From Hirudinaria manillensis (taxonomy: Eukaryota; Annelida; Clitellata; Hirudinida; Hirudinidae): a stretch of DNA of 64,000 nt. The translations under genes and the position numbers were made by a program. Positions 36,448-46,609 of the stretch are shown piece after piece. Each line of letters begins with the position of its first letter. Position 1 is the stretch's first letter. The DNA is taken from positions 2,060,001 to 2,124,000 of the forward strand of contig CM067537.1 of the NCBI GenBank assembly GCA_034509925.1, given 5' to 3'. A model generated the notes under the pieces. That model saw only the letters and a program-made list of their open reading frames with translations, was not told the DNA's origin and did not search any database.

Positions 36448-38165
36448 ATGCTTCAACTAGGAGAGGTAACGATTTGAGCTTACGTCCGTCCGTCCGTCCT
36501 TACGTTCGTCCAGAACCCAACTCTGGCCGCACCGGAACAATCATTTCTTAATCATTTTCATTCATTGATACATCTTTTACGCATTTTAATTTGTTAATTT
36601 GTTTATATTCGCCGGATTAATTGCATCGATTGTTTTTTAATTTGTTCGTTCAGCAATTGAGACCTTACCCCGTGGGCTATCCGCTACCGGGACCTCCACC
36701 GAATTACTACAACCTTTACCCCCCCTACTATGGCGGTCCCGGTGTGAACCCGGTAATTAACTAATTAATTAATCACTCATTCATTCAGAAATTAACTAAT
36801 ATTAAGGTTATAATAGTATTATAGTAGTTAATATTACTAGTCAAGCTCCATTGTTTTTTTCCATTTGAATAATGAAATCAGACAATAATCATAATAATAG
36901 TAATAGTGTTACCGCTAATATGAATTCATTGAAATAGGATCTGCTTCTTATTCAATGAAGGTTGTGAATCGTGAGAATTTCGAACGTTTCTTGATTGATT
37001 TGATTGACTTTTGATTGACTTGATTGACTCGATTGATTGACGAGTAAAGATGTTGAAATTAATTTCAGCATCCAGGCAGCTTCCACAATCATTTCCCTCC
37101 GCCGAGCTACAGCCATTTTTATTTCAACCAGGGATGTCCTCCATTACCGGTTTGTTACTGAATTTAAGCAATTTGATTCAATTAATATTAAATTCAAGTA
37201 AAATAGATTTGTTTTTAATTGTTTAAGCCTAAGAATAGCTTCATATTTATGAATTTATTCTACATAAAAGATTATTTGTTAATAACATTTATTAATAATA
37301 ATATTTTCATGGCACCGTAAGCATCAGAGGGCGCTTAGAATTTATATAGCGCCGTTTCGCAAAGGTAAATGCTAATAATGCGCTATTTATGGGTTCTGAA
37401 CAGTGAACTTGATCAGCTTTGAATGAATTTCTTCGTAATTATAAAATATTTGAAGTAATTACGTTACAATCATCATCATGATTATCACAACAGCCTCCTG
37501 AATATCGCCCGCCACTGCCGCCGTCGCTGCCACTACTACAGACGCCGCCGGCGCCGCCGCCCTCTTGCCGTCCCCCTGTTCAGATTCCGAGATCATCTAC
37601 GGTTATTATTATTACTATTACTATTGCTGTTGATATTTTTGTTATTGTTATCGTCGTCGTTATTATTATTATTATTTATATTTTATTTTTTGATACTAAA
37701 ATTCTTTACCTTCCCGACCAACTACGATGCTCTCTTGGCTATTCATTGGTCAGATCCAGAGGCCACCAACTGCGGTGATGACTTGTTTATAAATGTTTAC
37801 AGTTTTATTAAGCTTTTTAATAATAATCTACCAATTAATTAATTGAGTAATAATAATTAATCAGATATATTACTATAGTAACTAAAATCAATATTAACTA
37901 CTATAATATATAATATATAATATTATATAATGAGCTCATGTACACAGAGATGTTATTGGATTAAGTAATTTGTTACTTAATAATAATATTAATATTATTT
38001 ACAATAATGATATTATTATTATTATTATTATTAATGATAATAATAATATTATTAATATTAATTAATTTATAATTGATTAAAGCCTCCACCACCAAATCGA
38101 ACAGCAGCGAACATGGAACTGAAAACTCCTCTTCAAGAACCTCAGTCGATATCTCCATTTGTATG

Positions 38166-38198
<33 letters not shown>

Positions 38199-39184
38199 TA
38201 CAATATACAATATAATAATAATAGTAATATGATAATAATCATCATAAGAATAAGAATAATAATTACATTATTATAGTAACAATAATATTATTATTATATT
38301 AATATAATAGTAATAATATAATAATAACATTATTACTATTACCATCACTATTATTAATAATGGCATCGGTTGGCATGGTAATTGAGTGTCATTATGATTG
38401 ATTTGAAGAACATGGACAACAAGTTGGACATGTACCTGTTGGGTAAATTCCCGGTAAACAAAAAATACGACAATACCTCAGTTCACCAGGTCAAGGAGAA
38501 CGTGCGTTTTGCTTTCAATTGTATTAAGTTGCAGTATCATCACTGATACAATAGTACTGTTTTCTGCATAGTATATTTTGAATACTGTTTAGTATATCTT
38601 GAATACTTTATAGGATATTTTGAATACTATATAGGATATCTTGAATACTTTATAGGATATTTTGAATACTATATAGTATATCTTGAATACTTTATAGGAT
38701 ATTTTTAATACTATATAGGATATCTTGAATACTATATAGGATATTTTGAATGCTATATAGGATATCTTGAATACTATATAGGATATCTTGAATACTATAT
38801 AGGATATCTTGAATACTATATAGGATATTTTGAATACTGTATAGTATATCTTGAATATTGTATAGTTTATTTTGAAACTTATAAAGGATATTTGGAGTAG
38901 TATATGATATATATATCTTGAATACTGTAAAGTTTATTTTGAATCTTGTATAGTCAGATTTGACAAATCGTCATGGTTATTAATATTAATAATAATAATA
39001 ACATGCAATAATAGGCCTATTTTAATTAACATTTATTACAATCACCAGCCATTACCTTCGGTAAGTGTATCTACTGTGAAGTCTAACAAAGACAGCTATA
39101 ATATTACCAAGAATAATTTTAATTACGTGGCAGGTTATGTTTATTATAAATACCAACAAAACATTAACAGAACAACAAGACTAA
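36448..39184 (+). CDS. Pro/Tyr-rich protein made of small phase-0 exons
   Basis: Not recognised. Proposed exons: 36448..36465 (MLQLGE), 36654..36752, 37069..37149, 37494..37601, 37754..37774 (21 bases, IQRPPTA), 38083..38160, 38409..38501, 39049..39060 (12 bases, PLPS) and 39134..39184 (ends TAA). Every intron falls between codons (phase 0), so exons can be skipped freely without breaking the frame. The protein (about 186 aa) is Pro/Tyr/His-rich in the first half (RPYPVGYPLPGPPPNYYNLY, FPPPSYSHFYFNQGCPPLP) and more ordinary later (MDNKLDMYLLGKFPVNKKY). Pro-rich segments suggest SH3 or WW binding or a structural role. The first exon, the 21- and 12-base exons and the exon at 38409 (weak acceptor) are less certain than the rest. 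The frame reopens after the TAA. Confidence 0.6.
38570..38895. repeat. 21-bp minisatellite, about 15 copies
   Basis: The unit TTGAATACTATATAGGATAT plus C or T repeats through an intron of the Pro/Tyr-rich gene. Copies differ mainly by G/T or C/T changes. Confidence 0.85.
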
Positions 39185-39316
39185 CAACAAGGAGAGGTGT
39201 CAATGGAACAGACAACTCCAGAACGACTTCGTCAGTTCCAGGATGGCCTTGAGAAGCTACATGAGAAGTCACCAACTCTTCTTCAGGACTCCCTACAGAG
39301 GACTTTGCAATTATGA
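39185..39316 (+). CDS. 44-codon open frame directly after the TAA
   Basis: In the same frame as the last exon, and immediately after its TAA at 39182-39184, 43 sense codons run to TGA. They read QQGEVSMEQTTPERLRQF, then DGLEKLHEKSPTLLQ, a protein-like, helix-prone and strongly biased sequence in AT-rich DNA. It could be a C-terminal extension reached by stop readthrough, a separate exon whose acceptor I have misplaced, a tiny independent frame from its own ATG (39203), or a recently broken end. Confidence 0.35.
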   Translation, partial: QQGEVSMEQTTPERLRQFQDGLEKLHEKSPTLLQDSLQRTLQL

Positions 39317-39319
39317 TAT

Positions 39320-40360
39320 CAAATCTGGGAAGCATTTCTATCAAACTGTTTCTTAAAAGACAGAAAGGTCTTTGTAATGACGTCCAAATAGACCCTGTAA
39401 ATGATTAAGTAACTTTTAAAACTTTTGATATATGAGAAAATATGAGTACTTGGCTAACATGGCCGAAAAGATTTAATGAAAATAAGTAAAATTGTATGAA
39501 ATTTATCAAAAATTGCAATATTGATGTCCATAAAAAATATTCACGTGCAATGTCATTGTCATTAATCTACTCAAATTGCTAAGTGCAACTTGCTTGTGAA
39601 TAAACATTTTAAATGTTATTAAACAAGAGGAGTTAAATGTCAAATAGGTTTAATTAAGATTAACTTAGGAGTAACCCTTCACAAGCCGATCTTAGAAGAT
39701 CCGCCAAAGTATTAAAGTGCACGGGTGTCACTCCAAGATTTATAATGCTAAAGGGCTGCTTGATTTAAAAATCTATTTCTGTAGAGTCGTATTGGACTAG
39801 AGCTCAATTAGAAATCTAGATTCCTAACACATTGTGAGAAAGAATTGGAAGAATCATGAGAAGAAGTAACGGGCCATTTTAACTGATCAACTTTAAGTTG
39901 TAGAATTTCTATAGAATGTGAGAAATATATTTGTTTTTTTAAATACTATTTTATTGAACTCGCCTTGACTAAACATTAATCTTAATTAATGATCTTGGTT
40001 CTTTTTTTTTTTAATAATATACAGGTAGATAGTGACTTCTGGTTTTAAATAGGAACATTTTAAGTTAACTAGAATTCTGGTTTGTGTTTTTTTAATATTG
40101 TAGAAGTATCATCAATACCATGAAATGCTGTGAATCTTTTTGGAGCATGCAAAAACAAGTTATATTGAAATTAATAAATTACTAGTGCAAAAATACATAA
40201 AAAATGTTTTGAAAAATTGATTTAATTAAATTATTAATTTAAAAGTTTTCAAATTTTGATAAAATTGCATTTGGAAATATATCGTCGGAAAACCAAACTG
40301 TGACGATGTTGAAAAGTTAACTTAACAACTAAAAGGTTTGGCAAGTCGCTCTCGATAATC
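39320..40360. other. Intergenic region
   Basis: No exon, RNA gene or clear repeat is seen. The sequence is unique-looking and AT-rich. Confidence 0.5.
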
Positions 40361-40367
40361 GTTCATC

Positions 40368-40538
40368 ATGGTTATGAGAAAGAAAGACACACCGTTTATG
40401 AGTTTTATGAAAAGGAACGCCATGACACTTGTATTAGTGATCCCAACGATGGCTTTTTGCTATGGTGTTTACAATAATTTTTACGAACCTTGGATGTATA
40501 GAAGAGAAGCAGAGAGAAAAAGATTGAGCAAAGAATGA
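40368..40538 (+). CDS. 56-aa single-helix membrane protein
   Basis: A small intact frame in AT-rich DNA. Layout: basic N-terminus (MVMRKKDTPFMSFMKRNAM), one hydrophobic helix (TLVLVIPTMAFCYGVYNNF), then YEPWMYRREAERKRLSKE. Short positively charged proteins with one helix and a charged helical C-terminus are common among mitochondrial inner-membrane assembly factors. The pattern around the helix end loosely resembles SMIM20/MITRAC7 from memory, but that is a weak match. An AATAAA lies at 40674. After the TGA the frame stays open for about 21 codons (NNEIMEKVMEAFEEFQST). The start could also be the second Met. Confidence 0.55.
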   Translation: MVMRKKDTPFMSFMKRNAMTLVLVIPTMAFCYGVYNNFYEPWMYRREAERKRLSKE

Positions 40539-40673
40539 GTTCCTCGAGGCAACAATGAAATCATGGAGAAAGTCATGGAAGCATTTGAAGAATTTCAATC
40601 GACGTGATGCATTCGTGCCTGCTTAAGACATTAAGATTGGTGACCTTGAATTTTTCTTGGAAAGGTTTTTTTT

Positions 40674-40679
40674 AATAAA
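40674..40679 (+). other. Polyadenylation signal (AATAAA)
   Basis: AATAAA lies 136 bases after the stop of the 56-aa frame; a second copy is at 40948. It supports a short transcript ending here, although AATAAA is frequent by chance in such AT-rich DNA. Confidence 0.35.
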
Positions 40680-41865
40680 AAGTCACACTGTTTTGTTGAT
40701 ATTTGTTCATCTATTTCTATGATTTCTAAGATATACTGACAATCATTTTATATTGTTTTGATAAAAGAATGTTATGCGTTTCATTAAAACGATATGCATG
40801 TGTGTGCAACAAGCACCTTTGGAACTTTATTTGGTGGCCTGTTACAAATATCTCCAAACATTCTTTTCAATTCTCATGGGGACTTCAAATCAGGATGAAT
40901 ACCAGCTGTGTTTCTGTGAATAACAGCGGCTTTGCTGCAATTGTCATAATAAATGACAATATATTCACCCATGTTTAAACATTATTATTTCTCCCCTTCA
41001 TACCTGGCTTCATCTGGCTTTCAAGCGTTTAATTCCTCTATCAGCCTATTGGTCTGATAGCAAACTGCATTGTTTGATTGCCATTTTTGCTTGGCCGTAA
41101 TTTCTTATGGTTGACTTAAAAAGTTAGAATTAATTCTGATTTTCTCTTCATTTGAGTTGAATGTTGTTAAGCATAAATCGAAAATTATTGAGTATGTGTT
41201 AGAATGTTAAAATGATCTACAAAGACGTGATTATCAAACGTTTTAATCTGGCTTGTAACCCAGTTGAATGATAATTCTTCATGATAGTGGATGTTACAAT
41301 CTTTCATAATTATTAAAGAGTTGGTTTCAAAGAGTTTACCAACAAATTTCCAGTCAATAATTATCTTTGTTGTTTTGTTAATGTTTGTTACCAGTCAGGA
41401 TAGTAATTCATATGAATGAGCCACAATATGCTATTTCACAAAAAAAGCATTTATTTTGAAAACATTTCAAAATATTGTTTATACAGCAACTACTATTCAG
41501 CAACGTTTATCATATCAACACGACACACAAAGAATACGTGCAGTATTTTGCAGGTCATAACTAATTCATTCCTGGAACTACAATCCAATATGCTATGTAA
41601 CTTTGCTCTTGAGAAATTAGCCATAACTATATGCCATAAACGATGAGAATTGTTGTCCTAATTGTTACAGTAATTTTAATTTTTATAAAAAAACAAAAAT
41701 AATTAATTTGACCACAAAACTCCTACTGATTGTCAGAATACTGGTGACAGTGCTTTTGTACTTTTGCATCGCGTGCTGACAGAATATCTTGAATTGAATA
41801 AATGCATTTTAATGGTATAAAATAGCAAAAATATCGATAAAAATAATGATGGACGTGGTTCGTTG
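40680..41865. other. Intergenic region
   Basis: No supported gene. A few frames of about 70 codons here have no codon bias and no motif. Confidence 0.5.
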
Positions 41866-41870
41866 GAATC

Positions 41871-43898
41871 TCATGTTGCATCGTTCTGCTTGTTCATCCT
41901 CCTCTGGTACTCCAGTTCGTGACTCGGAATTTCCAGGTCCAAGTATTGGAAGAGGGTTTCACTTTCGACGGCATCGAAAAAACCGTGGAAATCCTTGTGT
42001 TTTGAAAGTGAAAGTTGAAAGTTTATTTTTAACAAGTAGAATATAAAGCAATTACATCTCTTAACTAGAATCTAAAATTAGTCTCTCATCAAAGTTTGAC
42101 AATTACAGATAATTTTTTTCTGACCAATTATGTATTATTATTATTATCAGCTTGAGAAGTTGCTGAGCAGTGGCCTGATAATTTGTTTGGGTCTAGACCT
42201 TTGGCTAGTTGGGTATTAATATTGGTTATTATTCAGCTGTCTTACTAAGTAACTTATTACATTAAGTAATAAGTAATACATTATCAATAAAATTGATAAC
42301 ACCACAACAATAACGTAATTAATATCACACCAATAGTAATAATAATAATTATTATTATATATTATTATATATTATAATAATTATTATTATATATTATTAT
42401 TATTAATTATTACTACTACTAAGATAAGAACAAAACACTTATTTAGCCAAATTAATTTTCTTTCAATATCGTCCAATGAATAATTATCAACGTGACTTGC
42501 AACAAAAACGACCAAAGTCTAACCCCTCTGTATCTGTCCTCGTTGAACAGTTGCGGGGGCAGGTCCCCATTGATGAGGTCCCTTTCGATGGCCATGGTAC
42601 CCCCTGGGTTGTCCCTGGGACCCAGGGACTTGAGAGTCAGGTACATGAGTTCCTTGTCCTTGGCGTGCAACGGGTCGGCAATGTCGACCTCTTCGTAGGC
42701 GATGTTCTTGCAGGACAAGATTCTCTTGATGAACTCTTGCTCCTGCTTGATCTGTTGGTGATCGATGACGATGTTGATGATGATGCTGATGACGACGATG
42801 ATGATGACGATGGCGACCAATATGACTACAGTCATGGTAAGAATGATGGTGATTATGACGATTATGATGGTGAATGTAAGGATGATGAGGACTCTGATGA
42901 CGTTGAAGATGATGCAGATGTTATGAAGACGATGATAACGACTGTGATAGTGATGCTCATGATGACGATGATAATGGAGACGATGATGTATCTCGTGATC
43001 CAACAGGTCCTTTGAACCCATGCATTAATGACGATGACGACGACGCTGAGGACGGCAGCGCTAGCATCGGTTCTCCAGATTGGCAAATAAACAATCTCCT
43101 GATTGACTTCATCGATTGAAACGTGAGCTTTTGATTGAACCAAGTCAACACAGACTGAATTTCTTCTTCTTGATCAATAAAAGCAGGTATTTATTTCTAA
43201 GGAATAAAATTATTTCTGATTTTTTTTGGTTATGGAATTTTAAGTTAATGTTCAATTCCATTCTCTGCGTTGATTGCACTCGTTAAACTCATGATGTCTT
43301 CCTTTTCAATTCTTAATTTATTTTCACAAATTTCACAAATAAATATCCGGAAATTAGAATCTTTTTCCTTATAATTATCTCTTAATTTTTAATTTAATTT
43401 CAACATATAAGTCATAACGAGTTGAAATCGTGAACTCTATATTGGGTTCAGGGTTCATTGGGTGCACGAAAAGGAGAAATTGAAACGTAAACGTCGTTGT
43501 TGGTGTTGGTGGAGCGTCTGCTTCAAATAATGTTTGCCTGCTGGAAAAATCACTCTCCCAAGACGGTGGTACGTGCTGTTGTCGATGCAGCTGGAATGGT
43601 CGGACGGACGGACTGACTGACTGACGGATGGATGGACGGACTGATGGATGGACGAACGGATGGATGGATGGGCGGACGGTGGGATTAGTGAATGAATGGA
43701 CGAATGCCAAGCTGGAAACGCGAGTACATTCCTAGGAGATACTCCCCAATTTGCTTGCGAGATTGTGTGCATGTGTGTGTGTGTGTGTGCTCAGAAGTGA
43801 TTGAAAGCGTCATTAAGCAGAGCATCTGGCCCCAAACCTCTACGATTAGCATGTGATTGTTTTAATAATGGTAATATTAATAATAAAAATGATGATGG

Positions 43899-43967
<69 letters not shown>

Positions 43968-44254
43968 GAAGAAGAAGAATATCAGTTTTAGTTTACTAGA
44001 TATAATAAATAATATCAAGATCTTGTTGCAAGGGATTCTAAGCACGTTGGAAACATGAAATAAAAATCATTTATTCCTGAAATATCATTTAATCACACTT
44101 TAAAAAAATGTAAAATGGCATAAAAATGTACTTATGGGACGTCATTATTTTCAAATGTATTATCGTTATAAAACCATAAATATTTAATAATAATAATAAC
44201 ATAGTTATTATAATAGTAATATAGTTATTATTATTAAATAATGATCCATAATGA

Positions 44255-44299
<45 letters not shown>

Positions 44300-44447
44300 A
44301 GGGTCATCAATATTAAATGAATATTAATTAATGATCATCGACAGAAATCAATAAATATTTCAATCGTTTCCCTGGCAACGGAGGATCACAATCATGACTC
44401 ACCGCTGGATTTCCAGGAGTCCTCGAGAGGTAGACTCTGATGACCAT
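41871..44447 (-). CDS. SH3BGRL: SH3BGRL-family thioredoxin-fold protein (131 aa)
   Basis: A small glutaredoxin-like protein of the SH3-domain-binding glutamic-acid-rich family, thought to act as a cytosolic adaptor rather than a redox enzyme. Exons on the minus strand: 44447..44403 (MVIRVYLSRTPGNPA), 42751..42524 (IKQEQEFIKRILSCKNIAYE ... LPPQLFNEDRYRG) and 41993..41871 (DFHGFFDAVESETLFQYLDL ... TGA). All junctions are phase 0, and donors and acceptors are good. From memory, human SH3BGRL has the same breaks after its first strand (MVIRVYISSSSGSTA) and after QYRG, so the intron positions look ancient. The motif LPPQLFNEDRYRG matches the family core LPPQIFNESQYRG. No CxxC is present at the thioredoxin active-site position, as in the vertebrate family members. 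The intron beside exon 2 contains a long GATGATGAC microsatellite that creates shadow frames. Confidence 0.92.
43590..43680. repeat. GGAC/GGAT tetranucleotide repeat
   Basis: Imperfect GGAY and CTGA units inside the first SH3BGRL intron. A similar tract lies after the LRR gene (49930-50025). Confidence 0.7.
43903..43970. repeat. (AAT)n microsatellite in SH3BGRL intron
   Basis: About 21 AAT units followed by AAG triplets. It produces poly-Asn and poly-Leu frames that are not genes. Confidence 0.85.
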
Positions 44448-44449
44448 CT

Positions 44450-45349
44450 CAACAAGATTGGATGATGACGATGATGATGATGATGATGTTGATGATGATG
44501 ATGACTGCACGGTGATGATGATGATGATCTCTTCTGTCTCGACTGCAGCAACGACAACAACTCTATTATAACCTTCTGTTTGCCTATACAACAGCAATCA
44601 ACAGTCGGACGCCACTTTCTTCGAATTATGGACGAATTTAAAGTCCAAATTGTTCCGAAATTAGACCGAAAATGTGGGAATTTAAATTCACAAAAGACGT
44701 TTCTTCGTAATTTAAAAATGCTTTTCGTAACGAATTTTCAATCTGGCCGGCGCTTTGAGTCTCACGCACGTATGTCCAATGTTGCTGGTTGCTTCCTCTT
44801 CTCGTTCCATCAATTCTCACCATTTTATTTCTCTCACTTTCCTCCATCACCATCTCACCATTCTACTCTCTCCTCCTCCTCTTCTTCCTCCTCATCTTCA
44901 TCATCTTCCTCCTTCGTCTCGTCCATCCTTCCATCCCGAGCCATCTTCGTTTGCAATAGGTTTTCCAGTCAGGTTAACAACTGCTCACGTGGTGTGCGTT
45001 ACTCGAATGCCGATTGGCTAGTCACTTCTGGACTATTTTAGAGACGAGATAATTGCGATTATGAATATTTAAGCGAAAATGTTGTTTATTTGTTGCTATA
45101 ATAAATTGTTTTTGTTATTATTTATTTATATTTTATTTATTTTATATATGTTATTTATGAATGATAAATATAAGCTCAGCATATAAATATAAGCTAATTT
45201 GAGCGTCAAGAATGTGGTCTCGTCTATCAGTAACCGACATTTTATTTATAATTCTGGGGAAACTCCCAACAATTCTTTAAAAATAGAGTGAATAATCCTT
45301 CCAATCCCAGCCATACGTTTTGCCAAACTTGGTAACACTATCTCTCGAC

Positions 45350-45382
<33 letters not shown>

Positions 45383-46600
45383 CATCGCCAGCACTATCAT
45401 CATCACCACCACCGCCTTCAAAACATCATCATCATCATCACAAGCAACATCGTCATCATCATCATCATCATCGCACGTGTGATGCTGTGGCAACTCAACA
45501 AGTTCCCATTTGAAGACTCAGCAACTGCAAGCAAAGCTTGGAAAGCCTCCATCATCCATTGTTGAGAAAAACTCTTAAAAACTATTTTTTTAATTTAAAA
45601 TCATTTAATTAATTTAAAATATTTAACATTTATTTGTTTGTTTAAAATTAATGTACCAGCTTAATAACACTTAATTTAATAAAATAATTATTTATTAAAA
45701 TAGATAATAATTTAAAAAGTTAATTATTAACCATCGATTTCTCCTTTGTTTTAAATCTATATATTCCTTAAATCAATTTCATCATTTTACCAGAATATAT
45801 TGAATTTATTTATTATTTATTAAATATTTTAAAATATATTTTATTTATTCAATTATAAAATTATAAATAATTTAATTTATGGTGGAGTTTTGTAACAAGT
45901 TCCCATCACGTTCACGATGCCATGATTGTAAACCGTGACTTCTTTATTGGACATTTCTGATGCAATAAATTGCTATTTAACTTATTAGTTAAGTCTCACA
46001 TCGTATGTTCGCATAATAGATATATGATTATTTATTATTTATTAATTTATAACAAATTAACCCATAAATATTCATAGAAGCGGGTCCCTTCTTCAAGTCC
46101 TGTAATCTTTCACGGCTCGTGGCTAATAATATGGGGAGCTTGAAGGATAGACCAACGCCCCTCGGACGTTTTTGGTGAGAAGCAAAAACAAACGTCAATG
46201 AAATCGTTCGATTCTTTGGAAAACGACTTTGCTATTAGCCTGTGGTCTGGCCCGCAAAGTCCCTCCTGGTCCGTGCTGGCAGCCACGTTTGCCCTCATTT
46301 TGAAGAGAACCTTTTGGGTTAAAAGTGACCGTAAATACGTCATTGTTTTTGTTGATGTTTACTTTTTTGTTGTATTTTTGAAAACATTTTTTGTTTCATC
46401 GATTTTTTACGAAAAAACTTCCAATTTTCTGATAAAAATTTTGTGAAATCGCAAATTTACAATCTTCAGAGTCGCACCCGTTTAAGAAATATCAGATGAA
46501 ACGATATTTAAATACTTTAACTTTATTGCTTTATTCGACTACAAGAAAGTTAATAAAAATTAACTGGATAGCGAATACACAATAGAACTTCTCCATTAAC
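44450..46600. other. Intergenic region between SH3BGRL and LRR genes
   Basis: Divergent promoters lie at the two ends. The middle holds TCC-rich (44860-44930) and CAT/CAC-rich (45350-45470) microsatellites. Open frames here are repeat translations. A GC-richer stretch at 46110-46290 just upstream of the LRR gene may be its 5' region. Confidence 0.45.
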
Positions 46601-46609
46601 CACCACACC

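Noticed and set aside
42476-43015. 179-residue Asp-rich plus-strand frame
   Set aside because: Antisense of SH3BGRL exon 2 joined to a GATGATGAC microsatellite.
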